Source: Ianthella basta (lineage: Eukaryota; Porifera; Demospongiae; Verongiida; Ianthellidae). From it: a stretch of DNA of 64,000 bases. The translations under genes were made by a program, and so were the position numbers. Of this stretch, positions 37,001-48,900 are shown one piece after another; position 1 is the first letter of the stretch, and each line of letters opens with the position of its first letter. The notes beneath the pieces were generated by a model that made no database searches, was not told the DNA's origin, and saw only the letters and a program-made list of their open reading frames with translations. The DNA is taken from positions 8,122,745 through 8,186,744 of the forward strand of contig OZ025876.1 of assembly GCA_964019415.1 (NCBI GenBank), read 5' to 3'.

Positions 37001-40000
37001 ACCTTGTCATATCTTGCCAAATCTTGCCAAATCTTACCTTGTTATATCTTGCCAGATCTTGTCTAATCTTAACTTGTCATATCTGGCCTAATCTTGCTTA
37101 ATCCTACCTTGTTATATCTTGCCTATTCTTGTTTAATCTTACCTTGTCATAATTTGCCAAATCTTGCTTAATCTTACCTCGTCATATATTGCCTAATCTT
37201 GCCTAATCTTACCTTGTCATGTCTTACCAAACCTTGCCTAATCTTACCTTGTCATATCTTGCCAAATCTTGCCTAATTTTACCTTGTCATATCTTGCCAA
37301 ATCTTGCCAAATCTTACTTTGTCTTATCTTGCCTAATCTTGCTTAATCTTACATTGTCATATCTTGCCTAATCTTGCCTAATTTTACCGTCATATCTTAC
37401 CAAATCTTACTTAATCTTACCTTGTCATATCTTGTCATATCTTGCCAAATCTTGCTAAATCTTACATTGTCATATCTTGCCAAATCTTCTTTAATCTTAC
37501 CTCGTTATATCTTGCCGAATCTTGCCTAATCTTACCTTGTCATATCTGGCGAAATCTTGCATAATCTTACCTTGTCTTATCTTGCCAAATCTTGCTTAAT
37601 ATTACCTTGTCATACCTTGCCAAATCTTGCTTAATCCTGCCTTGTCATATCTTGCTTAATCTTACCTTGTCATAACTTGCCAAATCTTGTTTAATCTAAC
37701 TTTGTCATATCTTGCCAAATCTTGCCGAATCTTACCTTGTCATATCTTGCCTAATCTTACCTTGTCATATTCTACCTAATCTTGCCTTATTTTACCTTGT
37801 CATATCTTACCAAATCTTGCCTAATCTTACCTTGTCATATCTTGCCAAATCTTACCTAATTTTACCTTGTCATATCTTGACAAAACTTGCCAAATCTTAC
37901 CTTGTCATATCTTGCCAAATCTTGCTTAATCTAACTTTGTTATATCTTGCCTAATCTTGCTTCATCTTTCCTTGTCATATCTTGCCAAATCTTCCTTAAT
38001 CTTTCCTCGTTATATCTTGCCTAATCTTGCTTAATCTTACCTTGTCATATCTTGCCAAATCTTGCCTAATTTTACCTTATCATATCTTGCCGAATCTTGC
38101 CTAATCTTACCTTGTCATATCTTGCCTAATCTTGCCTAATCTTACCTTGTCATATTTTGCCAAATCTTGCATAATCTCACCTTGTCATATCTTGCCAAAT
38201 CTTACCTTGTCTTATCTTGCCAAATCTTGCTTAAATTTACCTTATCATATCTTGCAAAATCTTGCTTAATCTTACCATATCATATTCTGTAATATTTTCC
38301 ACATCTTACCTTGTCATATCTTGCAAAATCTTATCTTGTCATATCTTGCCAAATTTTTCTTAATCTGTCCTCGTCATATCTTGCCAAATCTTGCTTAATC
38401 TTACCTTGTCATATCTTGCCAAATCTTGCTTAATCTTACCTTGTCTTATCTTGCCAAATCTTGCTTAATCTTACCTTGTCATAGCTTGCCAAATCTTGCT
38501 TAATCTTACCTTATCATATTTTGTCAAATTTGCCAAATCTTACCTTGTCATATCTTGCCAAATCTTGCTTAATCTTACCTTGTCATATCTTGCCAAATCT
38601 TGCTTAATCTTACCTTGTCATACCTTGCCAAATCTTGCCTAATCTTACCTTGTCATATGTTGCCATATCTTGCCTAATTTTACATTGTCATATCCAGCCA
38701 AATCTTGCCAAGTCTTACCTTGTCATATCTTGCCTAAACTTGCCTAATCTTACATTGTCATATCGTGCCTAATCTTGCCTAATTTTACATTGTCATATCT
38801 TGCCAAATCTTGCCAAATCTTACCTTGTCATATCTTGCCAGATCTTGCTTAATCTTGCCTTGTCATATCTTGCCTAATCTTGCTTAATCCTGCCTTGTCA
38901 TATCTTGCTTAATCTTGCTTACTCTTACCTTGTCATATCTTGCCAAATCTTGCTTAATCTTACCTCGTCATATCTTGCCAAATCTTGCTTAATCTTACCT
39001 TGTCATATCTTGCCAAATCTAGCCTAATCTTACCTTGTCATATCTTGCTAAATCTTGCCTAATTTTATCTTGTCATATCTTGCCTAATCTTGCCTAATCT
39101 TACCTTGTCATATCTTGCCTAATCTTGCCTAATTTTACCTCGTCATATCATGCCAAATCTTGCCAAATCTTACCTTGTCATATCTTGCCTAATCTTGCTT
39201 AATCTTGCTTAATCTTACCTCGTCATATCTTGCCAAATCTTGCTTAATCTTACCTCGTCATATCTTGCCAAATCTTGCCTAATTTTATTTTGTCATATCT
39301 TGCCTAATCTTGCCTAATCTTACATTGTCATATCTTGCCTAATCTTGCTTAATCTTACCTTGTCATATCATGCCAAATCTTCCTGAATCTTACCTCGTCA
39401 TTTCTTGCCAAATCTTGCTTAATCTTACCTTGTCGTATCTTGCCAAATCTTGCCTAATTTTACCTTGTCATATCTAGCCAAATCTTGCCTAATCTTACAT
39501 TGTCATATCTTCCCTAATCTTTCTTAATCTTACATTGTCATATCTTGCTTAATCTTGCCAAATTTTACCTTGTCATATCTTGCCAAATCTTGCCAAATCT
39601 TACCTTGTCATATCTTGCCAAATCTTACCTTGTCATATCTTGCCAAATCTTGCTTAATCTTACCTTGTCATATCTTGCCAAATCTTCCTTAATTTTTCCT
39701 CGTCATATCTTGCCAAATCTTGCTTAATCTTACATTGTCATCTGTTGCCGAATCTTGCCTAATTTTACCTTGATATATCTTGCCTAATCTTGCCTAATCT
39801 TACATTGTCGTATCTTGCTTAATCTTGCCAAATTTTACCTTGTCATATCTTGCCAAATCTTGCTTAATCTTACCTTGTCATATTTTGCCAGATCTTGCCT
39901 AATCTTACCTTGTCATATCTTGCCTAATCTTACTTAATCCTGCCTTGTCATATTTTGCTTATTCTTGCTTAATCTTACCTTGTCATATCTTGCCAAATCT

Positions 40001-42884
40001 TGCTTAATCTTACCTCGTCATACCTTGCCAAATCTTGTTTAATCTTACCTCGTCATATCTTGCCAAATCTTGCCTAGATTTATCTTGTCGTATCTTACCT
40101 AATCTTGCCTAATCTTACATTGTCATATCCTGCCTAATCTTGCCTAATTTCACCTTGTCATATCTTGCCTAATCTTGCTTAATCTTACCTTGTCATACCC
40201 TGCCAAATCTTCCTTAATTTTACCTCGTCATTTCTTGCCAAATCTTGCTTAATCTTACCTTGTCATATCTTGCCAAATCTTGCCTAATTTTACCTTGTCA
40301 TATCTTGCCAAATCTTGCCTAATCTTAAATTGTCATATCTTGCCTAATCTTGCTTAATCTTACATTGTCATATCTTGCTTAATCTTGCCTAATCTTACCT
40401 TGTCATATCTTGCCAAATCTTGCCAAATCTTACCTTGTCATATCTTGCCAAATCTTACCTTGTCATATCTTGCCAAATCTTACCTTGTCATATCTTGCCA
40501 AATCTTGCTTAATCTTACTTTGTCATATCTTGCCAAATCATCCTTAATTTTTCCTCGTCATATCTTGCCAAATCTTGCTTAATCTTACATTGTCATATGT
40601 TGCCTAATCTTGCCTAATTTTACCTTGATATATCTTGCCTAATCTTGCCTAATCTTACATTGTCATATCTTGCTTAATCTTGCCTAATTTTACCTTGTCA
40701 TATCTTGCCAAATCTTGCCAAAGCTTACCTTGTCATATATTGCCAGATCTTGCCTAATCTTACCTCGTCATATCTTGCCAAATCTTGCTTAATCTTACCT
40801 CGTCATATCTTGCCAAATGTTGCCTAATTTTATCTTGTCATATCTTGCCTAATCTTGCCTAATCTTACCTTGTCATATCTTGCCTAATCTTGTCTAATTT
40901 TACCTTGTCATATCATGCCAAATCTTGCCAAATCTTACCTTGTCATAACTTGCCTAATCTTGCTTAATCTTACATTGTCATATCTTGCCAAATCTTCCTT
41001 AATCTTACCTCGTCATTTCTTGCCAAATCTTGCTTAATCTTACCTTGTCATATCTTGCCAAATCTTGCCTAATTTCACCTTGTCATATCTTGCCAAATCT
41101 TGCCTAATCTTACATTGTCATATCTTGCCTAATCTTGCTTAATCTTACATTGTCATATCTTGCTTAATCTTGCCTAATTTTACTTTGTCATATCTTGCCA
41201 AATCTTGCCAAATCTTACCTTGTCATATCTAGCCAAATCTTACCTTGTCATATCTGGCCTAATCTTGCTTAATCTTACCTTGTCATATCTTGCCAAATCT
41301 TCCTTAATCTTTCCTCGTCATATCTTGCCAAATCTTGCTTAATCTTACATTGTCATATCTTGCCTAATCTTGCCTAATTTTACCTTGATATTTCTTGCCA
41401 AATCTTGCCGAATCTTACCTTGTCATATCTTGCCTAATCTTGCCCAATCTTACATTGTCATATCTTGCCTAATCTTGCCTAATTTTACCTTGTCATATCT
41501 TGCCAAATCTTGCCAAATCTTACCTTGTTATATCTTGCCAGATCTTGACTAATCTTACCTTGTCATATCTATCCTAATCTTGCTTAATCCTACCTTGTCA
41601 TATCTTGTCTAAACTTGCTTAATCTTACCTTGTCATATCTTGCCAAATCTTACCAAATCTTACCTTGTCATATCTTGCCAAATCTTACTTAAACTTACCT
41701 TGTCATATCCTGCCAAATCTTGCTAAATCTTACCTTGTCATATTTTGCCAAATCTTTCCAAATCTTACCTTGTCATATCTTGCCAAATCTTGCCTAATCT
41801 TACATTGTCATATCTTGCCTAATCTAGCCTAACTTTACCTTGTCATATCTTCCCATATCTTGCCTAATTTTACCTTGTCATATCTTACCAAATCTTGCCA
41901 AATCTTACCTTCTCATATCTTGCCTGATCTAGCCTAATCTTAACTTGTCATATCTTGCCTAATCTTGCATAATTTTACTTTGTCATATCCTGCGAAATTT
42001 TACCTTGTCATTTCTGTCCAGATCCTACTTTGTCGTATCTTGCCAGAAAGTACCTGTCATATCTTGTCAGATCTTACCTTTTCAAATCTCGCCAAATCTT
42101 GCCAAATCTTTCCTTGTCATATCTTGCCTAATCTTGCTTAATTTTACCTCGTCAAATCTTGCCAAATCTTGCTTAATCTCACCTTGTCATATCTTGCCAC
42201 ATCTTGCCAAATCTTACATTGTCATATCTTTCTAAATCTTGCCTAATCTTACCTTGTCATATCTTGCCAAATCTTGCCAAATCTTACCTTGTCATATCTT
42301 GCCAAATCTTGCCAAATCTTACTTCATCATATCTTGCCAAATCTTGTTTAATGCTACCTTGTCATATCTTACTAAATCCTGCGTAATCTTACCTTGTCAT
42401 ATCTTGCCAAATCTTGCCAAATCTTACCTTGTCATATCTTGCCTAATCTTGCCCAATCTTACATTGTCATATCTTGCCTAAACTATCTTAATCCTGCCTT
42501 ATCATATCTTGCTTAATCTTGCTTAATCTTACCTTGTCATATCTTGCCAAATCTTACTGAATCTTACCATGTCATATCTTGCCAAATCTTGCTATATCTT
42601 AGTTTGTCATATATTGCCAGATCTTGCCTTATCTTACCTTGTCATATCTTGCCTAATCTTGCTTAATCCTGCCTTATCATATCTTGCTTAATCTTGCTTA
42701 ATCTTACCTTGTCATATCTTGCCAAATCTTGCCTAATCTTACCTTGTCATATCTTGCCAAATCATGCCTAATTTTATCTTGTCATAATTTGCCAAATCTT
42801 GCCAAATCTTACCATGTCATAGCTTGCCTAATCTTGCTTAATTTTACCGTGTCATATCTTGCCAAATCTTGCTTAATCTTACCT
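28086..42884 (+). repeat. 35-bp satellite, block 2 (about 420 units)
   Basis: Same 10+10+15 unit and orientation as block 1. Higher-order repetition is strong: 30.22-31.1 kb and 31.18-32.0 kb are related at an offset of about 963 bp; 33.9 and 36.2 kb share a GCCTTATCT...CATACATTG cassette about 2.3 kb apart; 39.5, 40.4 and 41.2 kb share a block repeating every ~0.85 kb. A distinctive variant cassette (TTTCTTGCCAGATCCTACTT, then TGTCGTATC) occurs at about 28788, 30301, 31264 and 42001. No gene, promoter or RNA is visible. Confidence 0.98.
42877..42884 (+). repeat. target-site duplication, left (TCTTACCT)
   Basis: Eight bases of satellite identical to 45967-45974. Removing the element and one copy restores a satellite unit in perfect register (GCTTAATCTTACCT joined to TGTCATATC). 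Confidence 0.75.
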
Positions 42885-42888
42885 AAAA

Positions 42889-45858
42889 ATGGCGGACGCG
42901 GAGCTGTCGCGAGATGAAGAGGAAGATGAAGATGAAGAGGAAGCTGAAGCGCAACCGTCTAGAGGAGGAAGCCAAAGTGCCATCTGTGCAGTTTGTGGCA
43001 GGGTCCTTACGTTGACGAAGGCTGGATTAGTCCGAACCCATGGCCCTCTTGGCAACCGCTGCCCCGGTTCGCGCGCGCCACCTGATGCGAGCGGCGCCCC
43101 CCTTACTGCTCTCACTGAAGATGTACGAGCACCTCAGCTGCCAGCACATGGGGATGATGACTACCCTCAGCACACACTGCCCAAGCCCCGGGTTAAGCCT
43201 ATACGGAGGATCCCGCGCGCATCCCGAGAACTTGCCGCCAAGAAATTCACCTCCATAATCGAGGCTGTAGTAGCCAACCCCGCCAACGTACCTGCTTGGG
43301 ATCGTCTTTTTCGTTTCAGCTCTCGCTGCCTACGAGCCCCAAGCCGGGGTGGCCGTCGGCAGAACCTAGTCAGGGTCTTCAACGAACAAATCAGGGTAGA
43401 ATCGGATCCTTCAGCCCTTCCATCACCCAGTAATCCGCAGAGCCGCCGGAAGCACCAGAAAGTGCGAGACTCAATGGAATCACTCGCCGGACTTGTTGCC
43501 TCCAAACTGGAGGAAGGCGACTTCAAGGGTGCAGTCCGCCTAGCCTGCTCAGAAGACTCCATTGCTAGTCAGAATGACAGTACCCTAGAGGCTCTTAGAC
43601 GGAAGCACCCCGCACCACACCCCGACTCCCAAATGCCACCTCCTTCTGAGGAATTCAGCCGCTGCCCCACTGTGTCAGAGGAGGAAGTTGCCCAAGCGAT
43701 TCGTTCTTTCCCGAATGGCTCTGCAGGGGGGCCAGATGGCTTAATGCCACAGCACCTCAAGGACATGACCGGAGCCTCTGCAGAGAGCGGGGGTCCAGTG
43801 TTACTGTCAGCACTCACTGCCCTGGTCAACATCATTCTCCAAGGCAAAGTTCCAAGGACAGTCCGGCCACTTTTCTTCGGCGCCAACCTTACAGCCCTCA
43901 CAAAGAAGGATGGAGGGGTGAGACCTATCGCAGTTGGTTGCACCCTCCGCCGGCTTGCAGCAAAGTTAGCAGGGAGGTGCGTCATGGATGCCATGGGAGA
44001 GCTCTTGGCCCCGCGCCAGTTGGGGTATGGCACCAAACTAGGCTGCGAGGCTGCAGTTCATGCAACCCGCCTCTACTTGAGTAACCTTCAGCCTGGCCAA
44101 GTCATCCTCAAGCTGGACTTTCAGAATGCCTTTAACTGCATCCGCCGTGACAAGATGATACAGGCTGTGAGCATTCTGGCTCCAGAGCTTACCCCTTTTG
44201 TTCATGCCTCTTACAGTGAACCTTCCTCACTTTTCTGGGGAGAGACCTCCCTCATGTCATCGGAAGGCGTACAGCAAGGTGACCCCCTTGGTCCCTTGCT
44301 CTTCTGCCTCACCATCCACAAGCTCACCTCCCAGCTGGGGTCTGAATTTTGCCTTTTCTACCTTGACGATGGGACCCTAGGTGGAGATGCTGAACAGGCC
44401 CTTCAGGACCTGCGTTTGGTGGAGCAAGGTGCAGGAGAGCTAGGTCTCTCCTTGAACCATGCGAAGTCTGAGGTCATCAGTAAAGACCCTGCTGCCACAG
44501 GTACCTTACTTGCTGCAGCTCCCAACCTCCAGGTGACTGACCCAGACTCTGCCACCCTCCTGGGTTCCCCCCTTGGCGGCATTGACAGCATCAATGAGTC
44601 CATCCGTGACAAGGTGGAATGCCTGAGAATCTTGGGTAACAGACTCGAGCACCTTCACACTCAAGACTCCCTCCTCCTCCTCCGCCACTCCCTAGCAATC
44701 CCGAGACTGTCATACATCCTCCGAACCTCTCCTTGTTTCCTTTCTGCAGAGCTCCGAGTTTATGATGATCTGCTGAAGTCCATCACTAGTAGCATCACCA
44801 ACAACTCTCTCCAGAGCTCAGTCACAGCGTGGTCCCAGGCCTCCCTCCCAGTCAAGAATGGTGGACTGGGCATCAGGAGTGCAGTCCAGCTTGCGCCCTC
44901 TGCCTTTCTGGCATCTGCTGCTGGCTCCTCCACCCTAGTTGCCCAGATTATCCCCAGGCACTTGCGGAAGTTCCCAATCGTTGCCAGGGAGGAGGCATTC
45001 AGTTGCTGGTCACAAGGACACCACAACCCTCCCCCACCCGACTCAGTATCCCACCGCCAGAGAGAATGGGACTCCCCAAGAGTTAAAGCCTCAGCCCAAG
45101 CCCTACTTGAGGATGCCCCAGATGCAAGATCCCGTGCCCGCCTCCTAGCTGCCAGCAGAAAGGAGTCTGGTGCCTGGCTGAATGCCCTCCCAGTATCAAC
45201 CCTGGGGCTACGCTTGGATGACGAGACAACGCGTGTGGCTGTGGGCCTCAGACTCGGCACACCTCTCTGCCGTCCACATGAATGCAGTAATTGTGGAACC
45301 ATGGTGGATGACCTGGCCACCCACGGCCTCAGCTGCCGTTTCAGTGAAGGCCGACATCCCCGCCATGCAGCTGTCAACTGCATTATTCAGAAGGCTTTGA
45401 CTTCAGCCAGGGTACCTTCCAGGTTGGAACCATCGGGACTGTACAGGTCTGATGGGAAGCGCCCTGATGGTTGCACCATCCTGCCATGGAAGGCAGGGAA
45501 GGTATTAGTATGGGATGCCACATGTCCGGACACTTACGCGCCCTCCCACATCTCCGCTGCAGCCAAAGGAGCAGGTGCAGTGGCTGCACAAGCCGAGCAC
45601 TTGAAGATTTCAAAGTATGCTCACCTTGAATCGAGCCACCTTTTCGTGCCAATTGCAGTGGAGACATCAGGTGTGCTGGGCCAAGCAGCACTAGACTTTG
45701 TGAGCGACCTAGGACAACGTCTCCATCAGGTGACTGGAGAAGCTAGAAGCAAGGAATACCTCCTGCAGAAGCTGTCAATAGCTATCCAGCGGGGGAATGC
45801 GGCAGCAGTGCTCGGTACTGCTGAGAAAGACAGGTATCAGGATCCCTTCTGGGATTAA
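42889..45858 (+). CDS. retrotransposon polyprotein: zinc finger, reverse transcriptase, restriction-like endonuclease
   Basis: A 989-residue protein expected to nick target DNA and copy its own RNA onto the nicked end (target-primed reverse transcription). Residues 8-20 are very acidic. C33, C36, H51 and C58 form a putative nucleic-acid-binding zinc finger. Reverse transcriptase spans roughly 265-600: SFPNGSAGGPDGLMPQH, GGVRPIAVG, motif A LKLDFQNAFN with D410, motif B GVQQGDPLGP (460-468 region) and motif C YLDD with D493/D494, so the catalytic aspartates are present. A thumb-like and linker region follows. C799, C802, H812 and C816 form a CCHC knuckle, then GRHPRH, KRPDG (D860) and VWDATCPD (D876), matching the knuckle-plus-PD-X(n)-D signature of R2-type endonucleases (n is 15 here; usually 12-14). 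The first ATG sits in a good context (AAAAATGG) four bases from the element end. No stop or frameshift. Function is inferred from motifs. Confidence 0.88.
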   Translation: MADAELSRDEEEDEDEEEAEAQPSRGGSQSAICAVCGRVLTLTKAGLVRTHGPLGNRCPGSRAPPDASGAPLTALTEDVRAPQLPAHGDDDYPQHTLPKPRVKPIRRIPRASRELAAKKFTSIIEAVVANPANVPAWDRLFRFSSRCLRAPSRGGRRQNLVRVFNEQIRVESDPSALPSPSNPQSRRKHQKVRDSMESLAGLVASKLEEGDFKGAVRLACSEDSIASQNDSTLEALRRKHPAPHPDSQMPPPSEEFSRCPTVSEEEVAQAIRSFPNGSAGGPDGLMPQHLKDMTGASAESGGPVLLSALTALVNIILQGKVPRTVRPLFFGANLTALTKKDGGVRPIAVGCTLRRLAAKLAGRCVMDAMGELLAPRQLGYGTKLGCEAAVHATRLYLSNLQPGQVILKLDFQNAFNCIRRDKMIQAVSILAPELTPFVHASYSEPSSLFWGETSLMSSEGVQQGDPLGPLLFCLTIHKLTSQLGSEFCLFYLDDGTLGGDAEQALQDLRLVEQGAGELGLSLNHAKSEVISKDPAATGTLLAAAPNLQVTDPDSATLLGSPLGGIDSINESIRDKVECLRILGNRLEHLHTQDSLLLLRHSLAIPRLSYILRTSPCFLSAELRVYDDLLKSITSSITNNSLQSSVTAWSQASLPVKNGGLGIRSAVQLAPSAFLASAAGSSTLVAQIIPRHLRKFPIVAREEAFSCWSQGHHNPPPPDSVSHRQREWDSPRVKASAQALLEDAPDARSRARLLAASRKESGAWLNALPVSTLGLRLDDETTRVAVGLRLGTPLCRPHECSNCGTMVDDLATHGLSCRFSEGRHPRHAAVNCIIQKALTSARVPSRLEPSGLYRSDGKRPDGCTILPWKAGKVLVWDATCPDTYAPSHISAAAKGAGAVAAQAEHLKISKYAHLESSHLFVPIAVETSGVLGQAALDFVSDLGQRLHQVTGEARSKEYLLQKLSIAIQRGNAAAVLGTAEKDRYQDPFWD

Positions 45859-45966
45859 CTGATTGCATGTGCATGCTCAATGACTTGTCATTCTTGTAAT
45901 TTAACTTGAGTATATTGTTAAGTAATCTTTTCCTGCATGCTATTTTGATATATTTATTTTTATCTA
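45859..45966 (+). other. 3' untranslated region of the retrotransposon
   Basis: 108 bp after the TAA stop, AT-rich, containing GCATGTGCATGC (a near-palindrome at 45864-45875) and a second CTGCATGC at 45933. It ends in TATTTATTTTTATCTA without poly(A) or simple repeat. In R2-type elements the 3' UTR is the structure recognised by the reverse transcriptase; here that is inference. Confidence 0.6.
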
Positions 45967-48900
45967 TCTTACCTTGTCATATCTTGCCAAATCTTGCCTA
46001 ATCTTACCTTGTCATATCTTGCCATATCTTGCCTAATTTACCTTGTCATAACTTGCCAAATCTTGCCAAATCTTACCTTGTCATAGTTTGCCTAATCTTG
46101 CCTAATCTTACATTGTCATATCTTGCCTACTCTTGCCCAATTTTACCTTGTCATATCTTGCCAAAGCTTGCCAAATCTTACCTTGTCATAGCTTGCCTAA
46201 TCTTGCTTAATTTTACCGTGTCATATCTTGCCAAATCTTTCTTAATCCTACCTTGTCATATCTTGCCAAATCTTGCTTAATCTTAACTTGCCATATCTTG
46301 CCAAATCTTGCTTAATCTTACCTCGTCATATCATGCCAAATCTCGCTTAATCTTACCTTGTCATATCTTGCCAAATCTTACCTAATTTTACCTTGTCATA
46401 TCTTGCAAAACCTTGCCAAATCTTTCCTTGTCATATCTTGCCAGATCTTGCCAAATCTTGCCTTGTCATAATTTGCCTCATCTTGCTTAATCCTACCTTG
46501 TCACATCTTGCCTAATCTTGCTTAATCTTACCTTGTAATATCTTACCAAATCTTGCTTAATCTTACCTCGTCATATCTTGCCAAATCTAGCTTAATCTTA
46601 CCTTGTCATATCTTGCCAAATCTTGCCTAATCTTACCTTGTCATATCTTGCCAAATCTTGCCTAATTCTCCTTGTCATATGTTGCCAACTATTGCCAAAT
46701 CTTACCTTGTCATATCTTACCTAATCTTGCCGAATCTTGCCTAATTTTACCTCGTCATATATTGCCTAATCTTGCATAATTTTACCTTGTCATATCTTGC
46801 CAAATCATACTTTGTCATTTCTTGCCAGATCCTACTTTGTCGTATCTTTCCAGATCTTACCTGTGATATCTTGCCATATCTTACCAAATCTTTCCTTGTA
46901 ATATCTTGCCTAATCATGCCTAAACGTACCTCATCATATCTTGCCAGATCTTACCTTGTCATATCGTGCCAAATCTTGCCAAATCTTAACTTGTAATATC
47001 TTGCCAAATCTTGCCTTGTCATAGCTTGCCTAATCTATCTTAATTTCACCGTCTCATATCTTGCCAAATCTTGCTTAATCTTACCTTGTTATATCTTGCC
47101 AAATCTTGCTTGATCTTACCTTGTCATATCTTGCCATATCTTGCCTAATTTTACCTTGTCATAACTTGCCAAATCTTGCCAAATCTTACCTTGTCATATC
47201 TTGCCTAATCTTGCCTAATCTAACATTGTCATATCCTGCCTAATCTTGCCTAATTTAACCTTGTCATATCTTGCCAAATCTTGCCAAATCTTACTTTGTC
47301 ATAGCTTGCCTAATCTTGCTTAATTTTGCCATATCTTGCCAAATCTTGCCAAATCTTAACTTGTCATATCTTGCCTAATCTTGCTAAATCTTACCTTGTC
47401 ATATCTTTCCAGATCTTGCCTAATCTTACCTTGTCATATCTTGCCTAATCTTGCTTAATCCTACCTTGTCACATCTTGCCTAATATTGCTTAATCTTACC
47501 TTTTAATATCTTACCAAATCTTGCTTAATCTTACCTCGTCATATCTTGCCAAATCTAGCTTAATCTTACCTTGTCATATCTTGCCAAATCTTGCCTAATT
47601 TTTCCTTGTCATATGTTGCCAACTCTTGCCAAATCTTACCTTGTCATATCTCACTTAATCTTGCCATATCTTGCCAAATTTTACCTCGTCATATCTTGCA
47701 AAATCTTGCAAAATATTAACTTGTCATATATTGCCTAATCTTGCATAATTTTACCTTGTCATATCTTGCCAAATCTTACTTTGTCATTTCTTGCCAGATC
47801 CTGCTTTGTCGTATCTTGCCAGATCTTACCTGTGATATCTTGCCATATCTTACCAAATCTTTCCTTGTAATATCTTGCCTAATCATGCCTAAACGTACCT
47901 CATCATATCTTGCCAGATCTTACTTTGTCATATCTTGCAAAATCTTGCCAAATCTTACCTTGTCATATCTTGCCAGATCTTGCCTAATCTTACCTTGGCA
48001 TATCTTGCCTAATCTTGCTTAATCCTACCTTGTCATATCTTGCCTAATCTTGCTTAATCTTACCTTGTCATATCTTGCCAAATCTTACCTTGTCATATCT
48101 TGCCTAATCTTGCTTAATCTTACCTTGTCATATCTTGCCAAATCTTCTTTAATCTTACCTCGTCATATCTTGCCAAATCTTGCTTAATCTTACCTTGTCA
48201 TATCTTGCCAAATCTTGCCTAATTATACCTTGTCTTATCTTGCCAAATCTTGTCAAATCTTACCTTGTCATATCTTGCCTAATCTTTCCTAATCTTACAT
48301 TGTCATATCTTGCCTAATCTTGCCTAATTTTACCTTGTCATATCTTGCCAAATCTTGCCAAATCTTACCATGTTATATCTTGCCAGATCTTGCCTAATCT
48401 TACCTTGTCATATCTTGCCTAATCTTGCTTAACCCTACCTTGTCATATCTTGCCAAATCTTGCTTACTCTTACCTCGTTATATCTTGCCAAATCTTGCTT
48501 AATCTTACATTGTCATACCTTGCCAAATCTTGCCTCATTTTCCTTGTCATATCTTGCCAAATCTTGCCTAATCTTACCTTGTCATATCTTGCCAAATCTT
48601 CCTTAATCTTACTTCGTCATACCTTGCCAAATCTTGCTTAATCTTACCTTGTCATATCTTGCCAAATGTTGCCTAATTTTACCTTGTCATATTTTGCCAA
48701 ATCTTGCCTAATCTTACCTTGTCACATTTTGCCTAATCTTGCCTAATCTTACATTGTCATATTTTGCCTAATCTTGCCTAATTTTACCTTATCATATCTT
48801 GCCTAATCTTCTTTAATCTTACCTCGTCATATCTTGCCAAATCTTGCTTAATCTTACCTTGTCATATGTTGCCAAATCTTGCCTAATTTTACCTTGTCAT

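Larger units (their letters stand above)
42885..45966 (+). mobile_element. non-LTR retrotransposon, restriction-like-endonuclease type, apparently intact
   Basis: A 3082-bp insertion with composition sharply different from the satellite. It begins AAAA directly before the start codon, contains one 989-codon ORF and ends with a 108-bp tail (TATTTATTTTTATCTA at the 3' end, no poly(A)). It is bounded by a perfect 8-bp target duplication. Single-ORF architecture with reverse transcriptase plus a C-terminal PD...D nuclease places it with early-branching LINEs (R2/R4/NeSL/CRE-type organisation) rather than APE-type LINEs. The almost absent 5' UTR may be natural or reflect a 5'-truncated copy that happens to retain the ORF. 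The exact clade is not assigned. Confidence 0.85.

Noticed and set aside
42879-45691. Open frames of 60-207 codons on the minus strand and in other frames within the retrotransposon
   Set aside because: Shadows of the GC-richer RT coding frame; none has a recognisable domain.
42885-45966. Reading the RT gene as a host gene or as an LTR element
   Set aside because: No terminal repeats, protease, RNase H or integrase; the 8-bp duplication plus RT and PD...D architecture fits a non-LTR element.
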